DNA of 64,000 nt from Snodgrassella alvi (GCF_002777745.1 NZ_MEIO01000053.1:1-64000); one strand, 5' to 3'. Shown: positions 1 to 9,762, numbered from the stretch's first letter. Numbers and translations are program-made. The notes: generated by a model not told the origin, from the sequence alone.

Positions 1-3000
1 CAACTGAACATCATCAGCGGCAGCAACCACATCAATGCCGAGAATCAGCACATCAGCGCCAACGAAAACAACACCGACCCCAAGCCCGGCATCGCCATCG
101 ATACCGGCAAACTGGGTGGCATGTATGCGGGTAAAATCGTTCTTATTAGCAACGACAAAGGCGTAGGCATCAACAACGCCGGCCAGATCTTTGCCGGAGC
201 AGGTGGCGTCACCATTAGTGCCGATGGTCAGCTCAGCAACAGTGGCAGCATCATCGCTGCCGACAAAAGCAGCACCACAGCAGACACAGCGGCGGCCACA
301 GTCAGAAGCCACAGCATCAACAACAGCGGCACCCTGTCTAGTCAGGGCGCAATGCAGCTTCACAGCCGGCAGCTGAGCAACAGTGGCTTGCTCACCAGTG
401 CCGACGAACTGCATATCCGCAACCAGGGCGCTCTGAGCAACCAGGGCGAAATCAATGCCAGCCGTCTTGATTTCATCAGCGACAGCATTCACAACCAGAA
501 TGGCAAGATCATTCAGAGCGGCCAACAGAGTCTGGACCTCGAACTGGACAAACTCAACAACCAAAACAACAGCCTGATTGGTTATGTACCGCAACCGAGC
601 GCCCCAGAGCAAAATCCGGTGCAGCCCGATAAGCCGGCACAACCAGACAATCCGGCGCAGCCAGCCGAACCAGACAACCAGAGCAAAGCGCCGAGCAGCG
701 CCGAAGGTGCCGGTCAAACCGCAACAGCGGCAACCCCCAGCCACAAAACCTACCGCAGCGGCCAGATCATCAGCCACCACGAAATCAACAACCAGAACGG
801 TCAGATCATCGCCAATGGCGGCATCGACCTGACAGCTCATAACGGCCTGAATAACCAGGGCACCCTTAACCTCAACAAACTGCAAGTTAACGGTGCACTA
901 CTCAACAACAGCCAAGGCAAACTGAACAGCAAACAAGCCAACATCAACACCACCCGAGTAGACAACCACAGCGGCGCAATCAGCAGCAGCGGCCAGCTAC
1001 AGATCACAGGCAAAGAACTGGACAACCGCCACGGGCGCATCCAGTCGGCCGAGCGCATCGTCATCGACAGCACCGCGGTGGACAACAGCGACCAGGGCAC
1101 CATTGCCGCACAGCAACAACTACAAATCCACAGCCAACAGCTCAACAACAGCAACAAAGGACAACTGTGGAGCGGTGGCCATACCGAACTACACACAACC
1201 AGCCTCAACAACAGCAACGGTGCCATCGACAGCACCAGCATACAACTGAATGCCGACAACCTGAACAACCAGCAAGGTGCCATCCGTAGTGCCGGCAACC
1301 AGCAGCTGAGCATCCGCGACCAACTACACAACCAAAACGGTCAAATCGGCAGCAACAGCGACCTCAGCATCACCGCCGGAGAGATCAACAACAGCCAAGG
1401 TAAAATCAGTGCCGGCAGCCATACCGAGCTGCACACCCACGCACTCAACAACCAAGAAGGTAGCATAGACACAGACAGCCTGACCCTCGAGAGCGACAAC
1501 CTAGACAACCAACAGGGTGTCATCCGCAGCAACCAGCAACTGAACGCCCAGATCAGCCAGCACATCAACAACCAGCAAGGACAAATCAGCAGCGCAGGTG
1601 ACCTGAAGCTTAACAGCAGCACACTGGACAACAGCGCGCAGGGTAAAATCATCGCTGGCAAACAGGCGCGCATCCACAACAGCAACCTCAACAACCAACA
1701 AGGCAGCATCGATGCCGACAGCATCGAATTACAAACCAACAGCCTTAACAACCACAGCGGCGCCATTCGTACCAACCAGCAGCTGAATGCCCGGATCAAC
1801 CAGCAGCTGGACAACCGGCAAGGGCAAATCAGCAGCGCCAAAGACCTCAGCATTCACGACCAGAACCAGCAAAGCCTGAGCATCGACAACAGCGCAGATG
1901 GCAAAATACTGGCCGGCAACGACCTGAGCATCCAAAGCAAACAGCTTAATAACCCCGGCAGCATCGGTGCCGGTCGTAACGCCACCATCCAAGTGCATGA
2001 CGACTTCAACGTTGATGCCGACATCAACGCTGGCAACCGCCTGCACCTGAGCAGTCAGGGTAACATCAGCAACAACCACACCCTCAGCGGAGGAGACAGC
2101 GTTGTCGTCAACGCCGCCAACATCGACAATCAGGCCAGCGGCATCATCCAGAGCAACCACCATACCGAACTACAGGCCAACAACAGCCTCACCAACCGTG
2201 GTCTGATCAACAGCAACGGCACCACCCTGATACAGTCAGGCAACAGCATCAACAACACCGGCAGTGGGCGCATCTATGGCAACCATGTTGCCATCGGCAC
2301 CCATAACCTAATCAACCAGGAAGAAACCATCGGCAGCGACAGCAAAGCCGCGGTTATTGCTGCGCGTGAGCGGCTGGACATCGGTGCTGCCAACATCATC
2401 AACAAAGAACATGCCCTTCTGTCGAGCGAAGGTGATATCGCCATTGGCGGAGCCCTCGACAAAAACCATCAGGCCACCGGCATGGCCGACAGCCTGATTA
2501 ACGGCAGCGCGCGTATTGAAGCACAGGGTAACGGCAATATCGCCGTTAAAGAACTACACAACCTCAACAACCACTTCAAAGTAGAAGAATACCTGGAGAA
2601 CAGCAAACAAGTAAAACAATACCAAGAAAAAGGTAACCCAGCGATCTGGGAACATGGTGTAGATGGTAAATTCAGAAAAGACAGAAAAAAACTCAGCTTT
2701 ACCTTTAACGATGGCAGCAAAGAAGTCTGGAAAAAATACTCAGCCGAGAAAGTACACTGGTGGGATTTCAACCGCAAAATCTACAAACAAAAAGTGACCG
2801 AAACCGACCCGGGTGAAATCATCATCGGCGGAGATTTAACCATTAGCGGCGATCACTGGCTCAATCACAACAGCCGCATCATCGTAGGAGGCACACTCAA
2901 AGGTGCAGAAAACCTGAATCTTGAAAACCGCGAAACCAAAGGTGTTCAGCGGGTAGAAGAACATGGTAAGCAGGGAGGATATAAATACAAAAACCCTCCC

Positions 3001-6000
3001 CATAAAAAAGGTAAAATAAAAACCACTGGTGAAAATTCATATGATCGCACCATCATCACCAGCCACGAATTCGACACCCCGGCCAGCACCATCCAGCAGC
3101 ACGTCGCTACTGGCGGTAACCAAGGGCACGCCAGCGCAGCCACCCCAACTGGCCAGCAAATCAACATCAGCAACAGCAATAACCAGAGCAGTGCCAGCAA
3201 CAACAACATAGCCCAACAGCAGCAACACATCAGAACCCTGACTGATACCAGCATCAGACTGCCCAACAACAGCCAGTACCATATTAATCCAAATAATAAT
3301 GGCTATCTGGTAGAAACCGATCCCGCCTTTACCAACCACAAAAAATGGCTGGGCAGCGACTACATGCTCAGCGCCCTCGGTCAGGACCCGAACAAAATGC
3401 AGAAACGGCTGGGAGACGGCTACTACGAACAACGCCTGATCAACGAACAAATCGCTAACCTAACCGGCTTCCGTCGTCTGGATGGCTATCAGAACGACGA
3501 AGAACAATATAAAGCCCTCATGAATGCCGGCGTCACCTACGCACAACAATATAACCTCACCCCCGGCATCGCCCTGAGCGCCGAACAGATGGCACAACTG
3601 ACCAGCGACATCGTCTGGCTGGTAAACCAAACCATCACCCTGGCGGACGGCAGCCAGCAGACCGTACTCGTACCCAAAGTTTACCTGATTGCCCGTGCCA
3701 GCGACGTCAACAGCGCCGGCAGCCTGATCAGCGCCCGCAATATTGATCTGCAAACCAGCGGTAACATCGATAATCAGGGCAGCATAGCAGGACGCAATAT
3801 CCTCAACCTTGGTGCCCAGAACATCACCAACAGCGGCACCCTCAGTGCCAACAAAATGGCACTTAAAGCCGACAACAGCGTCAACTTCAACGGGGGCGTA
3901 GCCATCGCCCAAGACCTGCTCGCCATCAAAGCCGACCAAATCAACCTCACCACCACCACCGCCAGCTATGGCGATGAACGCAATGGCGGTACCGTTATTG
4001 ACCGCGCAGCAGGCCTGTACGTAACCGGAGCCAAAGACAGCATCCTCAGCGTATCCGGTACCCACGGCATCAACACCCACGGCGCCGACATCATCAATAC
4101 CGCCGCAAACGGTCAAACCCAGCTGAGCGCCAGTGACGGCAGCATCAACCTAGGTACCGTTACCATCGCCACCCACATGACAGCGGGTGAGCGCAGCGAT
4201 AAAAACCACTGGATCAACCACTATCAAAACGAAGTGGGCACCAACATCACCGCTATCGGAGACATCAACGTACTGGCCGGCGACCAACTGAACATCCGCC
4301 AGAGCGATATCGACAGCTACCAAGGAACAGTGAACCTGTACGGCAAAAACAGCGTCAACATCACCGAAGGCAGACAGCAAACCGAACTGGATCATTCCAC
4401 CTACACCAAATCCAGCGGCTTCATGTCGAAAAAAACCACACTGGATCAGTATCAGGCCAAATATGATGAAGCCGTAGCCAGCAACATCACCGGTGCCAAA
4501 ATCACCATCAGCAGCGATAAGGATATCAACATCCGCGGCAGCAACGTCATCTCTGACTATGGTACCCTTTTGCATGCAGGTAATGACATCAACATTAATG
4601 CAGCTGAAAACCACTACATGGATCACCAATACCATAAAGAAACCAAATCCGGCCTTATGGGCAGCGGTGGTATCGGCTTTAGCATCGGCAGCCAGAAAGA
4701 AAGCGACGACACCACCACCAAAGCACTGATCCACAGCGGCAGCAACATCGGCAGCCTTAGCGGCGACACCAACATCATTGCCGGCAACCGCTACAGCCAG
4801 ACCGGCAGCAGCGTATCCAGCCCCAAAGGCGACATCAACATCATCGGCAAACAAATCGACATCAGCGCTGCGCAAGACCAGCACCAGCGCGACAACATCC
4901 ATACTTTCGAAAAGAGTGGTCTTACCGTAGCGGTTAACGTACCCGTAGTTAACGCCATTCAGTCGGCCAACACCGCCATCAAGCGCGTGGGCAAAAGCAA
5001 AAACGACCGCGTCAACGCCATGGCCGCCTTTAATGCTGGCATGGATAGCTACAAAGCCGGTCAGGCCATAGCTGATGCTGGCAAAAATCCCCAGGCTGCT
5101 GCTCAAAACGTTAGCGTCAGCATTACCGTTGGCCAGCAAAAGAGCCGCAGCGAAAGCCACAGCGTAGACAACGTCGCCTCAGCGAGCAACATCCATGCCG
5201 GCGGACAGGTTAACCTGCAAGCCACCGGAGGCGGGCAAGATTCCAACATTAATATCATCGGATCCGATGTCAGTGGCAACCAGGGTACCCACTTACAGGC
5301 CGACAACCAAATCAACCTGCTGGCTGCCGAACAAAGTCACAGCGAGCGCAGCAAAAACAGTTCCAGCGGCTGGAATGCCGGCGTAGCCATCAGCTACGGT
5401 TCCGGTGGTGCCTCCTTCGGCGTGACTGCCGGAGCCAACCGCGGCAAAGGGCATGCTAACGGCGACGAAACCAGCTACCGCAACAGCCACATAGGCAGCC
5501 TCAGCGGCAACACCAGCCTTATCAGCGGCGGTGCCACCAACATCAGAGGAGCCCAGGTTATTGGCAAAGGCGTCAGCATAGATGCAGCCGAACTGAACAT
5601 CGAAAGCCTGCAGGACACCGCCAAATACAACAGCAAACAGCAGAACATCAGTGGCCAAGTGACCGTAGGCTATGGTGCATCAGCTTCAGCCAGCTACAGC
5701 AAGAGCAAAATCAAAGCCGATTACGCCGGCGTCACCGAACAGAGCGGCATCATTGCCGGTGACAATGGCTACCAGATCAAAGTCAAAGGCAATACTAACC
5801 TTAAAGGTGCCATCATTACCTCTACCGAGGCCGCCGAAGCGGCAGGTAAAAACCGGCTAAGCACTGGCAGCCTCACCAGCAGCGACATCAAAAACCACAG
5901 TGACTATAAAGGCAGCAGTATCGGCATAGGTGCCGGAGGTAGTATCAGCGGTTCCTCAATGGGGCAAAGCCAGCCAAGCCAGAACGATAGCATAAAACTA

Positions 6001-7116
6001 GCTAACCAAGGTCCTACCGGCACTAACAATTCACTCGGCTTTGGTCATGACAGTGGGCACGACAGCAGCACCACCCATAGCGGTATCAACACCAACAACA
6101 TCATCATCACCGATGAAGCCGCTCAGCAGCAGAAAACCGGCAAAAGTGCCGCCGAAACCATCGCCGGCATCCATACCGACATCACCAGCGATAACTATGC
6201 CGATAAAGCTGGCTATCTGGCCAACAACTTTGATAAAGACAAATTACTTAATGAATTGAATATTCAGGTAGAAGTTACCAAAGAGTTTCGTCAGAACAGC
6301 CTTGGATTAATAAACGCTTATGTAGATTCTCAGCAGGCAGAATTGAGAGATAAAATCAAACAGGCAAAATCAGAAGAAGAGAAAACAGAACTGTATAAAG
6401 AAATTTATAAACTACAATACCAGAGACGTTTACTGGAAACAGTAGTCAATATACTGGCCGCAGATCCTACTGCTGCTATTACTCAGGGCACATTACAACT
6501 TGCAGCTACCAAATTACGTGAAGAAAGTCTGGCCAATTCTAGACAATCGCCCGGAATAGTAATCGACTCGAAGACTGAGGAGGTAATAAACAATGTTTCC
6601 TATGATAGCGGGTATTTTGATGGAGTTAAACTGGGTGGAGTAAGGTTGAGTTTAGATGTGATCTGTGGTGAAAATAATCTACGTTGTGAGATAGATAACA
6701 TGGGGAATCTGCAAAAAGATGCCAATGGTAATTATATCTATAAAGGAGATGATGACTATCCAACTTTTGCTGATTTGATGAAGGATAAAAAAGCAGTAGG
6801 TGGAATGTTTGGGGCTACCGGTGGCTTCCAGCCGGTAAAAGGAGGTTGGTATCTGCCCGGGTTAACCATTCCATATGAAAAGGGCAGTATCTCTGATAAA
6901 TTGGTAGAGTCATTTGCCGGAACCCATGATTATATTGGTGGACAGATGTGGGGCTGGTATGGAGACGATGGTAATACCTCTCGCAACCGTAATAAATTTC
7001 AGAACGCAGCATCAAGTACGACAACAGTAGTAGCAATACCGGCTTCAGCACCGGCAGCTTTGGCTGATTTTCTGAATTCAGATATATTTCAGTTACTAAA
7101 CAAATTAGGAAAATAG
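1..7116 (+). CDS. CdiA/FHA-family two-partner-secretion exoprotein, 5' end outside window
   Basis: The frame is open from base 1, so about 2371 C-terminal residues of a larger protein are visible; the signal peptide and TPS secretion domain lie upstream. From about 100 to 2300 bp there are many 20-25 residue repeats of the LNNxxGxIxS type typical of the filamentous haemagglutinin beta-helix, interrupted by a Pro-rich linker (QPDKPAQPDNPAQPAEP, near 615-680). A second FHA-like region with Gly/Ser-rich segments covers 3700-6100. From about 6236 the base composition becomes AT-rich and the protein changes to a charged helical segment, then a DKLVESFAGTHDYIGGQ...WGWYGDDGN tail and a hydrophobic Ala-rich end. 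That last motif recurs at the ends of many large haemagglutinins. The family is exported by a TpsB/CdiB partner and acts at the cell surface, delivering C-terminal toxins to neighbours. No VENN motif is seen in this tail, so toxin activity is inferred only from context. Confidence 0.9.
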   Translation, partial: QLNIISGSNHINAENQHISANENNTDPKPGIAIDTGKLGGMYAGKIVLISNDKGVGINNAGQIFAGAGGVTISADGQLSNSGSIIAADKSSTTADTAAATVRSHSINNSGTLSSQGAMQLHSRQLSNSGLLTSADELHIRNQGALSNQGEINASRLDFISDSIHNQNGKIIQSGQQSLDLELDKLNNQNNSLIGYVPQPSAPEQNPVQPDKPAQPDNPAQPAEPDNQSKAPSSAEGAGQTATAATPSHKTYRSGQIISHHEINNQNGQIIANGGIDLTAHNGLNNQGTLNLNKLQVNGALLNNSQGKLNSKQANINTTRVDNHSGAISSSGQLQITGKELDNRHGRIQSAERIVIDSTAVDNSDQGTIAAQQQLQIHSQQLNNSNKGQLWSGGHTELHTTSLNNSNGAIDSTSIQLNADNLNNQQGAIRSAGNQQLSIRDQLHNQNGQIGSNSDLSITAGEINNSQGKISAGSHTELHTHALNNQEGSIDTDSLTLESDNLDNQQGVIRSNQQLNAQISQHINNQQGQISSAGDLKLNSSTLDNSAQGKIIAGKQARIHNSNLNNQQGSIDADSIELQTNSLNNHSGAIRTNQQLNARINQQLDNRQGQISSAKDLSIHDQNQQSLSIDNSADGKILAGNDLSIQSKQLNNPGSIGAGRNATIQVHDDFNVDADINAGNRLHLSSQGNISNNHTLSGGDSVVVNAANIDNQASGIIQSNHHTELQANNSLTNRGLINSNGTTLIQSGNSINNTGSGRIYGNHVAIGTHNLINQEETIGSDSKAAVIAARERLDIGAANIINKEHALLSSEGDIAIGGALDKNHQATGMADSLINGSARIEAQGNGNIAVKELHNLNNHFKVEEYLENSKQVKQYQEKGNPAIWEHGVDGKFRKDRKKLSFTFNDGSKEVWKKYSAEKVHWWDFNRKIYKQKVTETDPGEIIIGGDLTISGDHWLNHNSRIIVGGTLKGAENLNLENRETKGVQRVEEHGKQGGYKYKNPPHKKGKIKTTGENSYDRTIITSHEFDTPASTIQQHVATGGNQGHASAATPTGQQINISNSNNQSSASNNNIAQQQQHIRTLTDTSIRLPNNSQYHINPNNNGYLVETDPAFTNHKKWLGSDYMLSALGQDPNKMQKRLGDGYYEQRLINEQIANLTGFRRLDGYQNDEEQYKALMNAGVTYAQQYNLTPGIALSAEQMAQLTSDIVWLVNQTITLADGSQQTVLVPKVYLIARASDVNSAGSLISARNIDLQTSGNIDNQGSIAGRNILNLGAQNITNSGTLSANKMALKADNSVNFNGGVAIAQDLLAIKADQINLTTTTASYGDERNGGTVIDRAAGLYVTGAKDSILSVSGTHGINTHGADIINTAANGQTQLSASDGSINLGTVTIATHMTAGERSDKNHWINHYQNEVGTNITAIGDINVLAGDQLNIRQSDIDSYQGTVNLYGKNSVNITEGRQQTELDHSTYTKSSGFMSKKTTLDQYQAKYDEAVASNITGAKITISSDKDINIRGSNVISDYGTLLHAGNDININAAENHYMDHQYHKETKSGLMGSGGIGFSIGSQKESDDTTTKALIHSGSNIGSLSGDTNIIAGNRYSQTGSSVSSPKGDINIIGKQIDISAAQDQHQRDNIHTFEKSGLTVAVNVPVVNAIQSANTAIKRVGKSKNDRVNAMAAFNAGMDSYKAGQAIADAGKNPQAAAQNVSVSITVGQQKSRSESHSVDNVASASNIHAGGQVNLQATGGGQDSNINIIGSDVSGNQGTHLQADNQINLLAAEQSHSERSKNSSSGWNAGVAISYGSGGASFGVTAGANRGKGHANGDETSYRNSHIGSLSGNTSLISGGATNIRGAQVIGKGVSIDAAELNIESLQDTAKYNSKQQNISGQVTVGYGASASASYSKSKIKADYAGVTEQSGIIAGDNGYQIKVKGNTNLKGAIITSTEAAEAAGKNRLSTGSLTSSDIKNHSDYKGSSIGIGAGGSISGSSMGQSQPSQNDSIKLANQGPTGTNNSLGFGHDSGHDSSTTHSGINTNNIIITDEAAQQQKTGKSAAETIAGIHTDITSDNYADKAGYLANNFDKDKLLNELNIQVEVTKEFRQNSLGLINAYVDSQQAELRDKIKQAKSEEEKTELYKEIYKLQYQRRLLETVVNILAADPTAAITQGTLQLAATKLREESLANSRQSPGIVIDSKTEEVINNVSYDSGYFDGVKLGGVRLSLDVICGENNLRCEIDNMGNLQKDANGNYIYKGDDDYPTFADLMKDKKAVGGMFGATGGFQPVKGGWYLPGLTIPYEKGSISDKLVESFAGTHDYIGGQMWGWYGDDGNTSRNRNKFQNAASSTTTVVAIPASAPAALADFLNSDIFQLLNKLGK
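780..2300 (+). repeat. FHA-type beta-helix coding repeats
   Basis: Degenerate in-frame repeats, each encoding roughly 20-25 residues around an LNNQQG(A/S/V/Q)I core. Higher-order repetition is visible: the stretch near 1527-1600 and the one near 1770-1845 both encode NQQLNA-I-Q--N-QGQISSA, about 243 bp apart. This is normal for filamentous haemagglutinin stalks and provides homology for slippage or recombination. Confidence 0.8.
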
Positions 7117-7118
7117 CA

Positions 7119-7484
7119 ATGAAACTTAAATTATTTTTTATTAATATATGGTTATTTATTTTAACGGCTTGTGTCCCTATCAGGGTAATTCCCAAATATA
7201 GTCCAGATATTTACAATGGTTATAAAGCAATTCAGGCCTATCAGAAGAAGGAGACAATTGGCCACACAGATTTACAGCAACGTGAAGCAGATATAATAGA
7301 ATGCGGTGTTCTAAATCTTAGAGAAGGTAATTTGGATTTAAATACTAGGTATCCCAACATGACAAGTGATCAGGTTACTATTCGTCATAAAAATATTGAT
7401 AATTGCATGAAAAATAAAGGGTATATAATTCATAGTACGGAATATTGTACAAATAAGGGAAAGCCAATCGGATTCTGTAATTAA
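7119..7484 (+). CDS. small lipoprotein, candidate immunity protein of the exoprotein (copy 1)
   Basis: 121 residues. A Lys start and hydrophobic stretch end in the lipobox FILTAC, giving a lipidated Cys at residue 18, so the mature protein should be membrane-anchored. Four or five further cysteines are scattered in the mature part (ECGV, NCMKN, EYCTN, GFCN). The ATG lies 2 bp after the exoprotein stop, with an AGGAAA ribosome site inside the exoprotein gene, so the two are probably translationally coupled. A close homologue follows the second copy of the same exoprotein tail at 12063, and a truncated third copy lies at 12450. Repeated pairing with the same tail is the main argument for an immunity role; I recognise no named family. 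Confidence 0.7.
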   Translation: MKLKLFFINIWLFILTACVPIRVIPKYSPDIYNGYKAIQAYQKKETIGHTDLQQREADIIECGVLNLREGNLDLNTRYPNMTSDQVTIRHKNIDNCMKNKGYIIHSTEYCTNKGKPIGFCN

Positions 7485-7548
7485 ATAATATTTTATATAA
7501 ACTTACTATTTATTTAGTTGATTTTAATGAAATTTTATTAATTGGTAG

Positions 7549-7618
7549 ATGTGGAGCTGGTATCGAGACGATGGTGATACCTCGCACAACCGTAATAAAT
7601 TTCAAAATGTAGCAGGAT
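7549..7618 (+). pseudogene. remnant of a third exoprotein C-terminus
   Basis: About 70 bp encoding MWSWYRDDGDTSHNRNKFQN, a diverged copy of the WGWYGDDGNTSRNRNKFQN segment found near 6949 and 11893. It runs into the start of the next orphan toxin module in a different frame. I read it as the scar of an earlier module replaced by recombination. Confidence 0.6.
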
Positions 7619-8980
7619 TTGCAGCGCGAAGTAAGTCAGGAATTCAGCCAAAACATGCAGGCTACCTCAGCCTTCATCAACAGCAAAAAAGATAAACTGA
7701 AAGAAGAACTGAAACAAGAAAATCTCAGCCCAGAGCAGCGCGCGCAGTATGAAAAAGAACTGTCACAATGGAATACCGGCGGGCTGATACTGAATGCGAT
7801 CGGAGCAGGGTTAGCGGCACCGACCAATAATATAGGTGGCATTATCGCCGCCACCGCGAGTCCGGTAATTTCACATCAGATTGGGCAGTACTTCAAAGGC
7901 AAAGATGCCGAAGGCAGCACAGCACATCTGGTAGCGCATGCCGTACTAGGAGCAGCGGTAGCGGCAGCGGGCGGCAATGATGCCCTAGCTGGGGCATTGG
8001 CCGCAGCGGGAGCGGAGGCAACGGCACCAGTCATATCGAAATGGTTGTATGGAAAGGATGCGAAAGATTTAACCGCAGAAGAAAAAGCCACGGTATCAGC
8101 CATAGCGGGGCTAGCCGGTGCCGCGACCGGAGCGGTTGTTGGTGGCAGTATGGCGGATGTAGCTCAGGGTAATCAGGCAGGGCATACGGCGGTGGATAAT
8201 AATCAATTGGCGTGGAAATTAACTCAAAAAGTACAAGAAAAAGAAATTGTAGACTTTTTTCATAAAAATCTAGGTAAAAAGGTGAAACTACAACCCAAGC
8301 TGGATAAAGATGGTAACCCCATTAAAACCAGTGATGGATATGAAATACTGGAGCTTGTTGTTGCAGGAGATATAAATCAGCTAACAGACAAAGAACGAGA
8401 AGTATATGCTGCACTAAAAGATATAATTGATGACCCAAAAAATACGGCTAAAGTTACTATCGATAAAAATGTGCCAATGGTAAATACTGGCGATTATGTG
8501 AATCAAATAATTGATTTGGAAGATGTTTATGAATATGATAAAAATCCTTATGGAACTAGTGGCATAGGAGCGATAATGCATGAATTGATTGAGCAGTACG
8601 AAAAATCCAAACATAATTTACTAAGTGGTTTTCAAAGTTATGACCGTTACGGACAGGGAGAGAGTTTAGGAGAAAATGCGAATTTCAAAAATGATCATGA
8701 TATAGCAGTTATCGGGCAAAATAAAATTGATAATACAGATAGATATCAATTGGATTTTTATGATGTCTATAATCCTCAAAATAAGTACAATATGCTTTAT
8801 ATAGATAAAACTAATAATAAAGTGATTGGAATAATTGAAGTTAAAGATGGAAATCAGTATAGTCCAGAAGAAGTTACAGTGTTTCCTGATGCTAATGGAG
8901 TTTATGAATTCCGAGGAATAAGTCAAAGGGTACATACTAAGTTTAAGCTGGTAAACGGTATAGTGATTCCTGTTAAATAA
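7619..8980 (+). CDS. orphan CdiA C-terminal toxin module with VDNN-type pretoxin domain
   Basis: 453 residues if translated from the TTG at 7619; an in-frame stop lies 9 bp upstream, and no real start or promoter is obvious, so this looks like a 3' fragment of a cdiA gene. The N-terminal half (QREVSQEFS, then Gly/Ala-rich hydrophobic segments to about residue 185) matches the pretoxin region of CdiA proteins. It ends in GNQAGHTAVDNN (V192-N195), a VENN-like boundary after which toxin domains are swapped. The variable C-terminal domain of about 260 residues contains MHELIE (H321-E325), which resembles a metal-site helix but lacks the usual HExxH second His. The last 90 residues are beta-rich and AT-rich. 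Toxin activity is unknown. The partner gene is probably 9042-9644. Confidence 0.75.
   Translation: MQREVSQEFSQNMQATSAFINSKKDKLKEELKQENLSPEQRAQYEKELSQWNTGGLILNAIGAGLAAPTNNIGGIIAATASPVISHQIGQYFKGKDAEGSTAHLVAHAVLGAAVAAAGGNDALAGALAAAGAEATAPVISKWLYGKDAKDLTAEEKATVSAIAGLAGAATGAVVGGSMADVAQGNQAGHTAVDNNQLAWKLTQKVQEKEIVDFFHKNLGKKVKLQPKLDKDGNPIKTSDGYEILELVVAGDINQLTDKEREVYAALKDIIDDPKNTAKVTIDKNVPMVNTGDYVNQIIDLEDVYEYDKNPYGTSGIGAIMHELIEQYEKSKHNLLSGFQSYDRYGQGESLGENANFKNDHDIAVIGQNKIDNTDRYQLDFYDVYNPQNKYNMLYIDKTNNKVIGIIEVKDGNQYSPEEVTVFPDANGVYEFRGISQRVHTKFKLVNGIVIPVK
8167..8203 (+). repeat. GNQAGHTAVDNN seam repeat, copy 1
   Basis: A 37-bp stretch encoding GNQAGHTAVDNN that recurs at 9726-9762 with 34 of 37 identical bases. 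It marks the boundary at which unrelated toxin domains are joined to the shared pretoxin sequence. Confidence 0.75.
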
Positions 8981-8987
8981 TTTTTTC

Positions 8988-9022
8988 ATTCCCCCTTTGC
9001 AATATATATTGCAAAGGGGAAT
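8988..9022. other. long hairpin between orphan toxin and its partner gene
   Basis: ATTCCCCCTTTGCAA (8988-9002) pairs with TTGCAAAGGGGAAT (9009-9022) with one bulged C and a 6-base TATATA loop. No U-tract follows on either strand, so it is not a standard terminator. It sits just upstream of the next gene's ribosome site (TAGGAG, 9028-9033). Confidence 0.6.
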
Positions 9023-9041
9023 ATAATTAGGAGATTGTGTT

Positions 9042-9644
9042 TTGCGAGTACTAAAAAGAAATTATGTTTTAGAATTAATTTTATTACTGGTAATATCAAA
9101 CTCTTTGTCAGCTAAAGATTTTGATATTAAAGAACAAAGAGATTTTTTTTGTAAACTGGAAAAATATGATAATTGTTTTTTCACTGGTAAATGTTTAAAA
9201 CAAGATTATATTAATTATACAGATTACTTTTCTAGAATGACTGAAATAAATTCTAACTGGGTAAATGATTTGTATAAATATATACCTAAAATATACAAAG
9301 TAAAAGAATATGATAAAAAAAGTAAAATAATAATATATGATGGATTTCAATTATTTCAATTATCCACCCGTTATATATTTGCTAAATCTGATTGGTTATT
9401 TTGGTATAAACATAAAACTGGGATAAGTCATAAATATCCACAAAATATATTTGCTAATAATAGAGAATGTGGAAGTAAAACTTTCAATAAATATTTGTCT
9501 TTACCGTTACCTCAGGATGCAGATTTACAGACATGTTTTTTTAATTATCAAATTTCAAATTCAAAATGTGTTCCGGATGATAAAGAATTTAGAAAAAAAA
9601 TATTTTGTAGGTCAGTGCAAGAATGTGAAATTATATTTCAATAG
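9042..9644 (+). CDS. secreted candidate immunity protein for the 7619 toxin
   Basis: 200 residues from a TTG start preceded by TAGGAG at 8-nt spacing. The N-terminus (basic RVLKRN, then a hydrophobic run ending SLSA) looks like a signal peptide, so a periplasmic location is likely. The mature part is rich in Lys, Tyr and Phe with eight cysteines (for example FFCKLEKYDNC, TGKC, RECG, QTC, SKCV, FCRSVQEC), suggesting disulfides. The gene is very AT-rich. Position directly behind an orphan CdiA toxin tail suggests immunity; no family is recognised. Confidence 0.6.
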   Translation: MRVLKRNYVLELILLLVISNSLSAKDFDIKEQRDFFCKLEKYDNCFFTGKCLKQDYINYTDYFSRMTEINSNWVNDLYKYIPKIYKVKEYDKKSKIIIYDGFQLFQLSTRYIFAKSDWLFWYKHKTGISHKYPQNIFANNRECGSKTFNKYLSLPLPQDADLQTCFFNYQISNSKCVPDDKEFRKKIFCRSVQECEIIFQ

Positions 9645-9725
9645 AGAATAAGGAGGAGGAAACTAAAATTTCGATTTTTCTAAGATTTAAACTAATTATA
9701 TAGGTTATTGATTTACTGTTGCACT

Positions 9726-9762
9726 GGGTAATCAGGCAGGACATACGGCAGTGGATAACAAT
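9726..9762 (+). repeat. GNQAGHTAVDNN seam repeat, copy 2
   Basis: Second copy of the 37-bp pretoxin/toxin boundary sequence. Here it begins abruptly after non-coding AT-rich DNA at about 9724, with no preceding pretoxin domain, consistent with deposition of a toxin tail by recombination at this homology. Confidence 0.75.

Noticed and set aside
1141-1860. Regular repeats suggesting a CRISPR array
   Set aside because: Repeats are in-frame, degenerate and protein-coding, without constant repeats or unique spacers.
4150-5160. 336-codon minus-strand frame inside the exoprotein gene
   Set aside because: Low-complexity Val/Ala/Asp-rich shadow of the FHA repeats, with no ribosome site or family match; other antisense frames at 837-1331, 1341-1853 and 3460-4116 are of the same kind.
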